From Nocardia takedensis NBRC 100417 (GTDB taxonomy: Bacteria; Actinomycetota; Actinomycetes; Mycobacteriales; Mycobacteriaceae), in the NCBI RefSeq assembly GCF_000308695.1, contig NZ_BAGG01000115.1, forward strand, positions 186,001 to 250,000: DNA of 64,000 bases. Direction: 5' to 3'. Under the pieces are notes generated by a model. It worked only from the letters and a program-made list of their open reading frames with translations. It had not been told where the DNA came from and searched no databases. The position numbers were made by a program, and so were the translations under genes. This document shows positions 7,800 through 16,654 of the stretch, piece after piece. Positions within the stretch are counted from its first letter, which is position 1; every line of letters starts with the position of its first letter.

Positions 7800-9095
7800 G
7801 TGCGACGCATCGGCGACACCTTCGACACGATCACGGCTTTCACCGGGGCCGCGGTCGCCGGGGTGACGCTGCTGCTGCCGATCACTTTCTCCTGGGCGGG
7901 CGAATCCACCCCGTACCGGTTGGCGGCGCTCTACGCGAGCGTGCCGCGCGGCGCCGCGATGGGTGTCGTGGTGGCGGTCACGGTGGCCGTGGTGGTGACG
8001 ACCTTCGGCCGCCCCTGGATCACCTGGCTGACCGCACTCGCCGGCGCGTTCGGGCTGTTCGTCAACCATTTCGCGGGCCGAAACGTCTCCGCGCCGGAAC
8101 TGCTGACCACGCAGAACTATCTGGACACGATGTTCGCCGGTCTGCTGCTCGGCGCGTTGGGTGTGCGGGCGCTGCGCAGTTCGCTGCCCGCCTACGGTTT
8201 CGCGCTGGGGTGCGTCGCGGCCTTCGTCTTCGGCGATCTGGCCGAGTTGTTGCAGATCCGCGCCGACGATCCCTACGCCGTGCTGGAGACGCCGCCGGGT
8301 TGGCTGATCGCGGTCGCGCTGACCCTGGTGGCGTTGAGCACGCTGCGCAACAGCGCGCCCTCGCGGCAGCGCGAGGCCGACGACGAACCGACGGAACTGC
8401 CGATCGCGCCGATCGTGGCGGCGCTGGTGTTCGCACTGGTGGTGCTGGTGGCCTCGGAATGGCTCAGCAACCAGTACGACAAGGCGGGCGGGCACACCAT
8501 CGACATCGGATTGGCGGTGGTCGCGACGGTGATCGCGGCGACGGTGGCGGCGATGTTGCTGCCGGGCCGCGACGGCGCGGGCGTGCTGTTGGTGGCCGCC
8601 CTGGTCCCGGTGGCCGACGCGCTCGGCCCGGGGCCGCGGCCCGGATGGTCGCTGGTCGTGGTGGTCGCGGTGACCGCACTCGGCCTCGTCTCGGGTCTGC
8701 GCGTGCCGCTGCCCGGTTTCGCGCTGATCCTGATCGGCGCGCTCGCGCTCTACGCGATCATCACCGCGCCCTACGACAAGACCGCGGTGCACGCGATCGG
8801 CAACATCGCGCTGGCCTTCGTCGCCGGATACGCCGGGGGAACCGCCAAACCCCGCTACACACCCAGCGGCGTGCTCGGGTTGGGCGCGCTGTTCCTGCCC
8901 TCGATCGTCACCTCGCTGCCCGAGGAGGGCGAACTGCCGGTCCGTGACGCGATGGCGGGCGTGGGCGCGTCCGGCCGTACCGCCTTGGTGATCACCGTCG
9001 GGTGCGCGCTGGGCCTGACCGCGCTGCACCGCCTGCGCCCACCCGCGCGCCCCGCCGCGGCCCCCGCGCCGACCGGAGTGATTGCGGATATATAG
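7800..9095 (+). CDS. polytopic membrane protein of unknown function
   Basis: A 431-residue hydrophobic protein with roughly ten to twelve membrane segments, starting with FDTITAFTGAAVAGVTLLLP and ending in a Pro/Ala-rich tail. A polar loop (residues about 180-200, RQREADDEPTELP) splits it into two halves. The second half contains GYAGGTAKPRYTPSGVLGLG and SLPEEGELPVRDA, which resemble threonine/serine exporter-like or other actinobacterial transport proteins, but no family can be named with certainty. The GTG at 7800 is the first start that places MRRIGDTF before the first helix; upstream codons in this frame do not look coding. It precedes the Mrp operon on the same strand. Confidence 0.65.
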   Translation: MRRIGDTFDTITAFTGAAVAGVTLLLPITFSWAGESTPYRLAALYASVPRGAAMGVVVAVTVAVVVTTFGRPWITWLTALAGAFGLFVNHFAGRNVSAPELLTTQNYLDTMFAGLLLGALGVRALRSSLPAYGFALGCVAAFVFGDLAELLQIRADDPYAVLETPPGWLIAVALTLVALSTLRNSAPSRQREADDEPTELPIAPIVAALVFALVVLVASEWLSNQYDKAGGHTIDIGLAVVATVIAATVAAMLLPGRDGAGVLLVAALVPVADALGPGPRPGWSLVVVVAVTALGLVSGLRVPLPGFALILIGALALYAIITAPYDKTAVHAIGNIALAFVAGYAGGTAKPRYTPSGVLGLGALFLPSIVTSLPEEGELPVRDAMAGVGASGRTALVITVGCALGLTALHRLRPPARPAAAPAPTGVIADI

Positions 9096-9206
9096 CCGAG
9101 CCGCTGGAACATGGCATACGACATAGTCGACGGACCCGGCGAACAGCGAATATCCCCATAGGGTTTACTGGCAGTACCCCGCCGCCACTACTCGACGGAG
9201 TGCAGT

Positions 9207-12041
9207 TTGCTCGCAATCCTGCTCGCACACGCGTTCGCCGCGTTGACGGCACCGCTGTATGTGCGGGTGTTGGGACGCAACGCCTTCTACCTTCTCGCCG
9301 TGGTCCCGTTGGCGAGTCTGGCCTGGGTCATCGCGAATTGGGATAGCGCGCAGCAGGTTCGGATCGCCTGGGCGCCCGCGATCGGGATGAACATCGATCT
9401 GCGCTTCGATTCGCTGACCGCGATCATGGCCGCGCTGGTGTTGGGCATCGGCGCACTGGTGCTGGCCTACTGCGGGCGCTACTTCGAGAACGACGAACCC
9501 CGCCTCGGCCTGTTCGCCGCCCAGCTCATCGGTTTCGCCGGCGCGATGTTCGGCCTGGTCACCAGTGACAACATGCTGGTGCTCTACGTCTTCTGGGAAA
9601 CGACGACGGTGCTGTCGTTCCTGCTCGTCGGCCACAACGCCGAACGCGCGGCCAGTCGCCGCGCGGCCATCCAGGCGCTGTTGGTGACGGGCGCGGGCGG
9701 GTTGTCGATGCTGGTCGGCATCGTCGTGCTCGGCCAGAGCACCGGCACCTACCTGCTGTCGGATCTGCTGGCCCGCGAACAGCCGCCCGGCGGTGTCGCG
9801 GTCTCGGTCGCGGTGGTGTTGATCCTGGTCGGTGCGCTGAGCAAATCCGCGATCGTGCCGCTGCACTTCTGGCTGCCCGGCGCGATGGCCGCGCCGACCC
9901 CGGTCAGCGCCTACCTGCACGCGGCGGCGATGGTCAAGGCAGGCGTGTACTTGGTCGCCCGTCTGGCTCCCGTCTTCGCGCACAGTCCGCCCTGGCACCC
10001 GCTGGTGCTGACCCTGGGTCTGGCCTCGATGCTGCTGGCCGGGTGGCGCGCGCTACAGGTCACCGACCTGAAACTGGTGCTCGCCTTCGGGACCGTCAGC
10101 CAACTCGGCTTCCTGATCCTGCTGGTCGGCGTCGGCTCGCCGGACGCGGCGCTGGCCGGGATGGCGATGGTCGTCGCGCACGCGCTGTTCAAGGCGTGCC
10201 TGTTCATGGTGGTCGGCATCATCGACCACGGCGCGGGCACCCGTGACCTGCGGCAACTGTCCGGACTGGGCCGCCGCGCGCCGGTCCTGCTGACCGTGGC
10301 GAGCCTGGCGGCGCTGAGCATGGCCGGTCTGCCGCCGCTGCTCGGCTTCGTCGGCAAGGAGAGCGCGCTGGCCGCGCTGCTCGACGCCGACCTCCTGGCC
10401 GACCCCGCCCGGATCACCTTGCTGATCGGTGTCGCGCTGGGTTCGGCGCTGACGGTCGGCTACAGCGCGCGGTTCGTCTGGGGCGCGTTCGCCGACAAAC
10501 CGGGCGCCGAGACCCTCGACGGTCTCGCCCGCTGGCACGCCCCCGGCCCACTGCTGCTCGGCGCGCCCACGCTGCTGGCCTTGGCCTCGCTGATCGCCGG
10601 TTTCGCCGCGCCGTGGCTGGAGGATCTGATCGACCCCTACGCGGTGACGCTCGGCGGCGCGCCCGGCGCCCATTTGGCGCTCTGGCACGGCCTGACTCTG
10701 CCGCTGGGGCTGACCGTGCTGATCGTCGCGGCCGGTGTGGCGCTGTTCCTGCAACGCGGCCGCATCATCGAATCCGACCACCACATCCTCGGCAACGCCG
10801 ACCGCGCCTACGACGCGACGCTGCGCGCGATGGACCGCCTCTCACTGCGGATGACCGCGACGGTCCAGCGCGGTTCACTGCCGCTGAGTCAGGCCACCAT
10901 CCTCGGCACCCTGATCGTCGTGCCGGTGGTGGCGCTGGCGGTGGGCACCCGCACCGGGGTCGAACTGCGGCTGTGGGATTCGCCGCTGCAACTGGCCGTC
11001 GGCGCGATCATGATCGCGATGGCACTGGCCGCGACGGTGCTGCGCAACCGGTTGGCCAGCGTGCTCGTCGTCGGCGTCACCGGCTACGGCTGCGGCGTGA
11101 TCTTCGCCCTGCACGGCGCGCCCGACCTGGCGTTGACCCAGTTCCTGGTCGAGACGCTGACACTGGTCATCTTCGTGCTGGTCCTGCGCGCCTTCCCCGC
11201 CGAGATCGACGAGAGCCGGACCGCGAACTTCAAGAAGCGCCGCGCGCTGCTGGCCGCGGCGGTCGGCGCGAGCGTCGCCGTCTTGGCGGCGTTCGCGAGC
11301 GCGGCGCGCGGCACCGAACCCATCTGGCATCTGATCCCCGACGCCGCCTACACCTTCGGCGGCGGCAAGAACGCCGTCAACGTGCTGCTGGTCGACATCC
11401 GCGCCTGGGACACCCTCGGCGAGATCTCGGTGCTGATCGTGGCCGCCACCGGCGTCGCCTCGCTGGTGTTCCGCACCCGGCGCTTCGGCTCGGCCCCGCG
11501 CGCCGCGGACTCGCCGCGCTACGACCCCGACATCGTCAGCTGGCTGCCCGCCGCCCGGTTGATGGCCCGCGAGGACCGCTCGATGGTCCTGCAGATCACC
11601 ACGCGCCTGATCTTCCCCACCATCATGGTGCTGTCGATCTACTTCTTCTTCTCGGGTCACAACGCCCCCGGCGGCGGTTTCGCGGGCGGTCTGACCGCCG
11701 GACTCGCGCTGACCCTGCGCTACCTCGCGGGCGGGCGCTACGAACTCGGCGAAGCGCTGCCCGTCGACGCGGGACACATCCTCGGGGCCGGACTGGCGCT
11801 GGCCGCGGGCACCGCGGCCACGTCGCTGCTGCTCGGCGCGCCCCCGCTGTCCTCGGCGATCATAGAGTTCACGCTGCCGCTGATCGGGCACGTCAAACTC
11901 GTCACCGCCCTGTTCTTCGACCTCGGCGTCTACCTGATCGTGGTCGGCCTGGTGCTCGACGTGCTGCGCAGCCTCGGCGCGCGCCTGGACAGCGAACTGG
12001 GCGAGACCACCGAATCCGCGTCGATCGGAGACCTCCGATGA
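9207..12041 (+). CDS. mrpA: Mrp Na+/H+ antiporter subunit A with fused MrpB domain
   Basis: A 944-residue membrane protein. The first 500 residues form an ND5/NuoL-like antiporter module, with the helix glutamate in LYVFWETTTVLSF, the lysine in LSKSAIVPLHFWLPGAM and HALFKACLFMVVG. A middle part resembles the MrpA-specific domain, and from about residue 790 there is an MrpB domain (ISTRL-like RLIFPTIMVLSIYF and FSGHNAPGGGFAGGL). This A-B fusion is usual where no separate mrpB exists, as here. The complex exchanges Na+ for H+ at the plasma membrane. It starts with TTG at 9207, preceded by GGAG at 9197-9200. Its stop overlaps mrpC (ATGA). Confidence 0.92.
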   Translation: MLAILLAHAFAALTAPLYVRVLGRNAFYLLAVVPLASLAWVIANWDSAQQVRIAWAPAIGMNIDLRFDSLTAIMAALVLGIGALVLAYCGRYFENDEPRLGLFAAQLIGFAGAMFGLVTSDNMLVLYVFWETTTVLSFLLVGHNAERAASRRAAIQALLVTGAGGLSMLVGIVVLGQSTGTYLLSDLLAREQPPGGVAVSVAVVLILVGALSKSAIVPLHFWLPGAMAAPTPVSAYLHAAAMVKAGVYLVARLAPVFAHSPPWHPLVLTLGLASMLLAGWRALQVTDLKLVLAFGTVSQLGFLILLVGVGSPDAALAGMAMVVAHALFKACLFMVVGIIDHGAGTRDLRQLSGLGRRAPVLLTVASLAALSMAGLPPLLGFVGKESALAALLDADLLADPARITLLIGVALGSALTVGYSARFVWGAFADKPGAETLDGLARWHAPGPLLLGAPTLLALASLIAGFAAPWLEDLIDPYAVTLGGAPGAHLALWHGLTLPLGLTVLIVAAGVALFLQRGRIIESDHHILGNADRAYDATLRAMDRLSLRMTATVQRGSLPLSQATILGTLIVVPVVALAVGTRTGVELRLWDSPLQLAVGAIMIAMALAATVLRNRLASVLVVGVTGYGCGVIFALHGAPDLALTQFLVETLTLVIFVLVLRAFPAEIDESRTANFKKRRALLAAAVGASVAVLAAFASAARGTEPIWHLIPDAAYTFGGGKNAVNVLLVDIRAWDTLGEISVLIVAATGVASLVFRTRRFGSAPRAADSPRYDPDIVSWLPAARLMAREDRSMVLQITTRLIFPTIMVLSIYFFFSGHNAPGGGFAGGLTAGLALTLRYLAGGRYELGEALPVDAGHILGAGLALAAGTAATSLLLGAPPLSSAIIEFTLPLIGHVKLVTALFFDLGVYLIVVGLVLDVLRSLGARLDSELGETTESASIGDLR

Positions 12042-12421
12042 CCGCGAACCTCACCATGCTGATCCTGATCGGCGTCCTCGTCGCGTGCGGGGTCTACCTG
12101 ATCCTGGAACGCACCGTGTCGAAAATGCTGCTCGGGATGATCCTGTTCGGCAACGCGGTCAACCTGTTGATCCTGAGCGCGGGCGGCCCCGACGGCGACC
12201 CGCCGATCCGCGCGGGCTCCGAAGCCGACCACGAGAACCTGGCCGATCCGCTCGCGCAAGCCATGGTGCTGACCGCGATCGTCATCACCATGGGGCTGGC
12301 CGCGTTCGTCCTCGCGCTCGCCTACCGCGCCTACATGCTCACCACCACCGACGACGTGCAGACCGATCCGGCCGACCTCGAGGTGGCCAGCCGCCGCGAG
12401 GGAGAGGACCCCGAAGATTGA
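12038..12421 (+). CDS. mrpC: Mrp Na+/H+ antiporter subunit C (NuoK-like)
   Basis: A 127-residue protein with three membrane helices, homologous to NuoK: LILIGVLVACGVYLIL, KMLLGMILFGNAVNLLIL and AMVLTAIVITMGLAAFVLAL, the last being the conserved MrpC/NuoK motif. The acidic tail ends in SRREGEDPED. The ATG at 12038 overlaps the mrpA stop by four bases and its own stop overlaps the next start in the same way, so translation is likely coupled. It forms part of the membrane arm of the Mrp complex together with MrpA and MrpD. Confidence 0.93.
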   Translation: MTANLTMLILIGVLVACGVYLILERTVSKMLLGMILFGNAVNLLILSAGGPDGDPPIRAGSEADHENLADPLAQAMVLTAIVITMGLAAFVLALAYRAYMLTTTDDVQTDPADLEVASRREGEDPED

Positions 12422-14019
12422 GCCTGTCCTCCGGTCTGCTCCCCGCCCTCGCGCCGCTTCCGGTGCTCGTCCCGCTGCTCGCGGCGGCGCTCACCCTGGT
12501 CTTCGGGCGTCAGCCGCGCATCCAGGGCACGGTGGTGTGGGTCGCGCTGACCGCCGTCGTCGCGATCAGCGGACTGCTGCTGTATCTGGCCGACCGCGAC
12601 GGCACCACCGCGGTGCAGGTCGGCGGCTGGGGCGCGCCGATCGGGATCACGCTGGTGGTGGACCGACTCTCGGCGGGCATGCTGCTGGTGTCCACGATCG
12701 TGCTGCTCGCGGTGTCGGTCTACGGCTCCGGCCAGAACATCCGCGACGGCGGCGCGAAACAGCCCACCTCGATCTACCGGCCCACCTATCTCGTCCTGAC
12801 CGCGGGGGTTTCGGCCGCCTTCCTCGCCGGTGACCTGTTCAACCTGTTCGTCGGCTTCGAGATGCTGCTGGCCGCGTCCTTCGTGCTGCTCACGGTCGGC
12901 GCGACCGCCGAGCGCATCCGCGCGGGCGTGTCCTATGTGATGGTGTCGATGCTGTCGTCGCTGATCTTCCTGATCGGCATCGCGCTGGCCTACGCGACCA
13001 CCGGCACGCTGAACCTGGCCCAGCTCGCGGTGCGCATGGACGCCGCGCCCGAAGGGGTGCGCACCTCGGTCTATCTGGTGCTGCTGGTGGCCTTCGGCAT
13101 CAAGGCGGCGGTGTTCCCGCTGTCGAACTGGCTGCCCGACTCCTATCCGACCGCGCCCGCCCCGGTCACCGCGGTCTTCGCGGGCCTGCTCACCAAAGTC
13201 GGCGTGTACGCGATCATCCGCACCCATTCGCTGCTGTTCCCCGACGGCGGCCTGGACACGGTCCTGCTGATCTGCGGCCTGCTGACCATGCTGGTGGGCA
13301 TCTTCGGCGCGATCGCGCAGAGCGACATCCGTCGACTGCTGTCGTTCACCCTGGTCAGCCACATCGGCTACATGGTGTTCGGCGTCGGACTCGGCAGCGC
13401 CGCCGGACTCGCGGGCGCGCTCTATTACGTCGCCCACCACATCCTCGTGCAGACCACGCTGTTCCTGGTGGTCGGCCTCATCGAACGCCAAGCCGGGTCG
13501 ACCTCGCTGCGCCGCTTGGGCGGACTCGCCGCCGCGAGTCCGGTACTGGCCGTGCTGTTCCTGATCCCGGCGCTCAATCTCGGCGGCATCCCACCGTTCT
13601 CGGGCTTCATCGGCAAGGTCGCGCTGTTGCAGGCGGGCGCGGCCGACGGCAGCGTGCTGGCCTGGGTGCTGGTCGGCGGCGCGGTCGTCACCAGCCTGCT
13701 CACCCTCTACGTCGCCGCGCGGACCTGGGCGAAAGCGTTCTGGCGGCCGCGCTCGGAAGCGCCGGAAGGGCATCTGGCCGCGGCGAATCCGCCGACCCTG
13801 ATCGAGGACACCGAGGACGTCCTCTACGACGAACGCATCGACCCCGGCCGCATCCCCGCGCTGATGCTCGTGGCCACCGGGTCGCTCGCGGCGGTCGGCC
13901 TCGCGCTGACCGTGCTGGCCGGACCGATCCTGGGCATCGCCGACCGCGCCGCCGCCGAACTCGACCAGCCCGGCGTGTACATCAGTTCGGTCCTGGGAGA
14001 TCCGGAGGCGCCGCGATGA
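12418..14019 (+). CDS. mrpD: Mrp Na+/H+ antiporter subunit D (NuoM/N-like)
   Basis: A 533-residue antiporter-like subunit with about fourteen helices. Key features of the family are the glutamate in NLFVGFEMLLAASFVLL, the lysines in FGIKAAVFPLSNWLPDSYP and GLLTKVGVYAIIRTH, and HHILVQTTLFLVVGLIER. A cytoplasmic loop with ANPPTLIEDTEDV lies near the C-terminus. The TTG start at 12418 overlaps the mrpC stop (TTGA) and is preceded by GGAGAGG about nine bases upstream; a longer upstream frame exists but is the shadow of mrpC. MrpD is essential for proton and sodium coupling in the Mrp complex. Confidence 0.92.
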   Translation: MSLSSGLLPALAPLPVLVPLLAAALTLVFGRQPRIQGTVVWVALTAVVAISGLLLYLADRDGTTAVQVGGWGAPIGITLVVDRLSAGMLLVSTIVLLAVSVYGSGQNIRDGGAKQPTSIYRPTYLVLTAGVSAAFLAGDLFNLFVGFEMLLAASFVLLTVGATAERIRAGVSYVMVSMLSSLIFLIGIALAYATTGTLNLAQLAVRMDAAPEGVRTSVYLVLLVAFGIKAAVFPLSNWLPDSYPTAPAPVTAVFAGLLTKVGVYAIIRTHSLLFPDGGLDTVLLICGLLTMLVGIFGAIAQSDIRRLLSFTLVSHIGYMVFGVGLGSAAGLAGALYYVAHHILVQTTLFLVVGLIERQAGSTSLRRLGGLAAASPVLAVLFLIPALNLGGIPPFSGFIGKVALLQAGAADGSVLAWVLVGGAVVTSLLTLYVAARTWAKAFWRPRSEAPEGHLAAANPPTLIEDTEDVLYDERIDPGRIPALMLVATGSLAAVGLALTVLAGPILGIADRAAAELDQPGVYISSVLGDPEAPR

Positions 14020-14561
14020 GACCGCGCCTGAGTCGCGACAACGTCGTGCGCGTCGGCCTGCTGATCTGGTTGACGCTGGTCTACATGGCCCTGTGGGGCG
14101 ATCTGAGTGTCGGCAACCTGCTCGGCGGACTCGTGGTCGGCCTGGTCGTGATGGTCGCGCTGCCGCTGCCGATGCTCCCGGTCAACGGCCGCTTCAACCC
14201 GCTGCCGCTGCCCGAACTGGTCCTGGCGAGCACCTATTACGCGCTCGAATCCAGCTTCCAGGTGGCTTGGCTGGCGATCCGGCCCGCCGCGACACCGGTC
14301 TCCGGCGTGCTGCGGGTGAGTCTGCGGACCCGGTCGGACCTGGTGCTCGTGCTGTGCACCGATCTGCTGAACCTGATCCCGGGCACCATGGTGCTCGAGA
14401 TCGACCGGCAGCGCTGCGTGGTCTACGTGCACGTCCTGGACGTGAGCAGCGATCACGCGGTGGACAAGTTCTACCGGACGACCCGTCGCCTGGAACGCCT
14501 GCTCATCGACATCTTCGAACGCCCGATGAAGCACCGACCGGAGGAGGAGGTGGAGCGTTGA
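14016..14561 (+). CDS. mrpE: Mrp Na+/H+ antiporter subunit E
   Basis: A 181-residue protein with two to three N-terminal helices (VGLLIWLTLVYMALWG, LLGGLVVGLVVMVALPL), followed by a soluble domain with the MrpE signature LCTDLLNLIPGTMVLEID and HVLDVSSD. The family has this topology and about this length, so the gene is complete. ATG at 14016 overlaps the mrpD stop (ATGA). MrpE is an accessory structural subunit needed for assembly of the hetero-oligomeric antiporter. Confidence 0.92.
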   Translation: MRPRLSRDNVVRVGLLIWLTLVYMALWGDLSVGNLLGGLVVGLVVMVALPLPMLPVNGRFNPLPLPELVLASTYYALESSFQVAWLAIRPAATPVSGVLRVSLRTRSDLVLVLCTDLLNLIPGTMVLEIDRQRCVVYVHVLDVSSDHAVDKFYRTTRRLERLLIDIFERPMKHRPEEEVER

Positions 14562-14818
14562 CCGTCGTCGCCGTCGTCGCGGCCGTACTGCTCGTCGCCG
14601 CGGCCATGATCACCGGTTTCCGCATCCTGGCGGGCCCCAACACCCTGGACCGGGTGGTCGGGATCGATTCGCTGATCGCCATCGCCGCCTCCGGTCTGGC
14701 GGTGTGGGCCGCCTACAGCAAGAACACCACCGTGGTGCCCGCGATCGTGGCGCTGTCGCTGGTCGGCTTCCTCGGTTCGGCCGCGGTGTCGCGCTTCCGC
14801 GTCAGGGACGACCGATGA
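14558..14818 (+). CDS. mrpF: Mrp Na+/H+ antiporter subunit F
   Basis: An 86-residue, three-helix protein with the MrpF hallmark GPNTLDRVVGIDSLIAI after the first helix. The start is a TTG at 14558 overlapping the mrpE stop (TTGA), with GGAGGAGG just upstream; the only other reading would be a long frame running through mrpE. Length and topology match the family. It works only as part of the Mrp complex. Confidence 0.9.
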   Translation: MTVVAVVAAVLLVAAAMITGFRILAGPNTLDRVVGIDSLIAIAASGLAVWAAYSKNTTVVPAIVALSLVGFLGSAAVSRFRVRDDR

Positions 14819-15147
14819 TCGTGCTGGATATCCTCTCGGGTGCCTGCATCCTGCTCGGCGCGCTGCTGGCCTTCACCGCCGCGGTCGGCATCCTGCGTTT
14901 TCCCGACACGCTGACCCGGATGCACGCGGCCACCAAACCCCAGATCGTCGGCTTGGTGCTGATTCTCGTCGGCACGGCCATCCACCTGCGTTTCGACGTC
15001 AACGCCTGGATGCTGGTGCTGGTGGCGCTGTTCACCGCCCTCACCGCGCCCGTCATCGCCCACCTGATCGGTCGCACGGCCTACCGCGAACAACGCCACC
15101 GTGACGGTCTGCTTCGCGTCAACGAACTCGGCGACGACGAACACTAG
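14815..15147 (+). CDS. mrpG: Mrp Na+/H+ antiporter subunit G
   Basis: A 110-residue protein with three helices and the MrpG signature GILRFPDTLTRMHAATKPQ followed by LVLILVGTAIHL. ATG at 14815 overlaps the mrpF stop (ATGA), closing an unbroken chain of coupled overlaps from mrpA. The last gene of the operon; it is followed by a short converging gap. The complete A(B)-C-D-E-F-G set implies a functional antiporter for pH and Na+ homeostasis. Confidence 0.92.
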   Translation: MIVLDILSGACILLGALLAFTAAVGILRFPDTLTRMHAATKPQIVGLVLILVGTAIHLRFDVNAWMLVLVALFTALTAPVIAHLIGRTAYREQRHRDGLLRVNELGDDEH

Positions 15148-15190
15148 GCCGGCCAGGTCGAGGACTCCGTAAAGCCGTCGAGCAGTAGCG

Positions 15191-15205
15191 CCGTCGGGCC
15201 GACGG
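15191..15205. terminator. possible bidirectional terminator between mrpG and the PAP2 gene
   Basis: CCGTCGG and CCGACGG form a perfect inverted repeat around a single central base in the 93-base gap between two convergent genes. The loop is too tight to form all seven pairs, and there is no U tract, so this is tentative. Confidence 0.3.
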
Positions 15206-15240
15206 ACCAGCGGGCTGTCTCGACCGACGGTCAGGATCGA

Positions 15241-16599
15241 CTAACGAGCGGCGGCGGGTTCGAGGGCCGGGGTGTGATCGCGCGCGAACCACGTGGCGTG
15301 GAACGCGGCGGCCAGACCGGCCAGCGACGCCAGGACCAAGGTGCCCGAGAGCGCGGAGTATTCGGCCATCGGGACCGAGAGATAGCGGTAGGACAGCAGC
15401 AGGGCGGCCAAGGTGAGCGCGCCGCCCGCGACCAGACGGACCCGGAACCAGCCCCAGCCGCGTTCGGGTTCGCGCAGCGCCGACTCGACGGTCAGGCACA
15501 GGACCGCGCCCGCGACCAGGTCGACGCCGTAGTGGTAGCCGAAGCCGAGGGTGGCGACCAAGGTGGCCACGAGCCAGAACGCCCCGCCCCAGCGCAGCCA
15601 TGCGGGTGCGGGCGAGCCGTCGAGATCGCGGCGGGTGTGCAGGAATACGGCCAGCGCCCAGGCGGTGTGCATCGACGGCATGCAGTTGCGCGGGGTGGCG
15701 CTGTCGAAGGGGAGCGGGGTGGGATCGGGGTCGATCGGCGGCACCACGGTGGGCCAGTAGTTCCCCAGTTGCAGGCCGTGACCGTCGACGCCGAAGGCGA
15801 ACATCGGCCCCACCACCGGGAACAGCAGATACACCACCGGGCCGAGCAGACCCAGGACGAGGAAGGTGCGCACCAGATAGTGCGACGGCCACAGACCGGC
15901 GGGCACGACCCGGCGCAACTGCCACAGCGCGACCACGATCGCCGCGACCGGCAATTCGATGTAGACCCAGTGCAGGACCGCGTACACCACCGGCCCGAGC
16001 GCCTCGACCACCCGGCCCATCAGCCAGGACGGATCACCGAGCGCGTGATCGGCCAGCATGACGTACTCGTCGAACACCTCCGGCCGGGCCACCACCGTCA
16101 CGTGCAGCCACACGTCACCGACCTTGGTGGCCAGGATCAGCAACGCGCCCAACGCGACCGCGCGCAGGGCGTTCACCCGGGCCACGCCCGTCCAGCGCAG
16201 CCACGCGACCACCGCGATAGCCGTGAGCACGATCACCGCGCCGTTGCCGACCGCGAACGCCTCCCCCGAGAGCACCCGCGCCAGCGCGCAGACGAGATCG
16301 ATCGCGACGGCGGCGGCCAAGGCGATCACCCGGCGACGCGGCGACAGACCCACCAGCGCGAGCACGAATCCGGCCCACGGCACCGACATCGACTTCGGCG
16401 TGCCCACGTAGTCGTGCCACAAGCTCTCCAACGGGCCCTGGAACCCTTGGCGCGCGGCCGCGAACTGCAACGCGACCAACAACACCGGCACGGCGGCCAC
16501 CGCGAGAGCGACGACCCGGATCCGGGTCCTCGGTGACGGCGGCTGCCGCACCGCATTTCCTCCATCGGAACCCGGATCTTCGACCAGCACGTCGACCAT
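15241..16599 (-). CDS. PAP2-superfamily membrane phosphatase / inositol-lipid synthase-like
   Basis: A 452-residue polytopic membrane protein with about ten helices. The C-terminal half holds PAP2 motifs: RNCMPSMHTAW (residues near 290, catalytic His) and GFGYHYGVDLVAG with the second His. This arrangement, a large N-terminal helical block followed by PSMH and YHYGVD, is that of the PAP2_3/inositol phosphorylceramide synthase-like family, which transfers or hydrolyses lipid phosphate groups on the outer membrane face. Substrate unknown. ATG at 16599 lies before a short polar stretch (DVLVEDPGSDGG) and the first helix. It converges with the Mrp operon. Confidence 0.82.
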   Translation of the reverse strand: MVDVLVEDPGSDGGNAVRQPPSPRTRIRVVALAVAAVPVLLVALQFAAARQGFQGPLESLWHDYVGTPKSMSVPWAGFVLALVGLSPRRRVIALAAAVAIDLVCALARVLSGEAFAVGNGAVIVLTAIAVVAWLRWTGVARVNALRAVALGALLILATKVGDVWLHVTVVARPEVFDEYVMLADHALGDPSWLMGRVVEALGPVVYAVLHWVYIELPVAAIVVALWQLRRVVPAGLWPSHYLVRTFLVLGLLGPVVYLLFPVVGPMFAFGVDGHGLQLGNYWPTVVPPIDPDPTPLPFDSATPRNCMPSMHTAWALAVFLHTRRDLDGSPAPAWLRWGGAFWLVATLVATLGFGYHYGVDLVAGAVLCLTVESALREPERGWGWFRVRLVAGGALTLAALLLSYRYLSVPMAEYSALSGTLVLASLAGLAAAFHATWFARDHTPALEPAAAR

Positions 16600-16654
16600 A
16601 GTAAACGGGGGATGAACGCACCCCCTCCGGCGATGAACGCCGGGCGACCGAACG

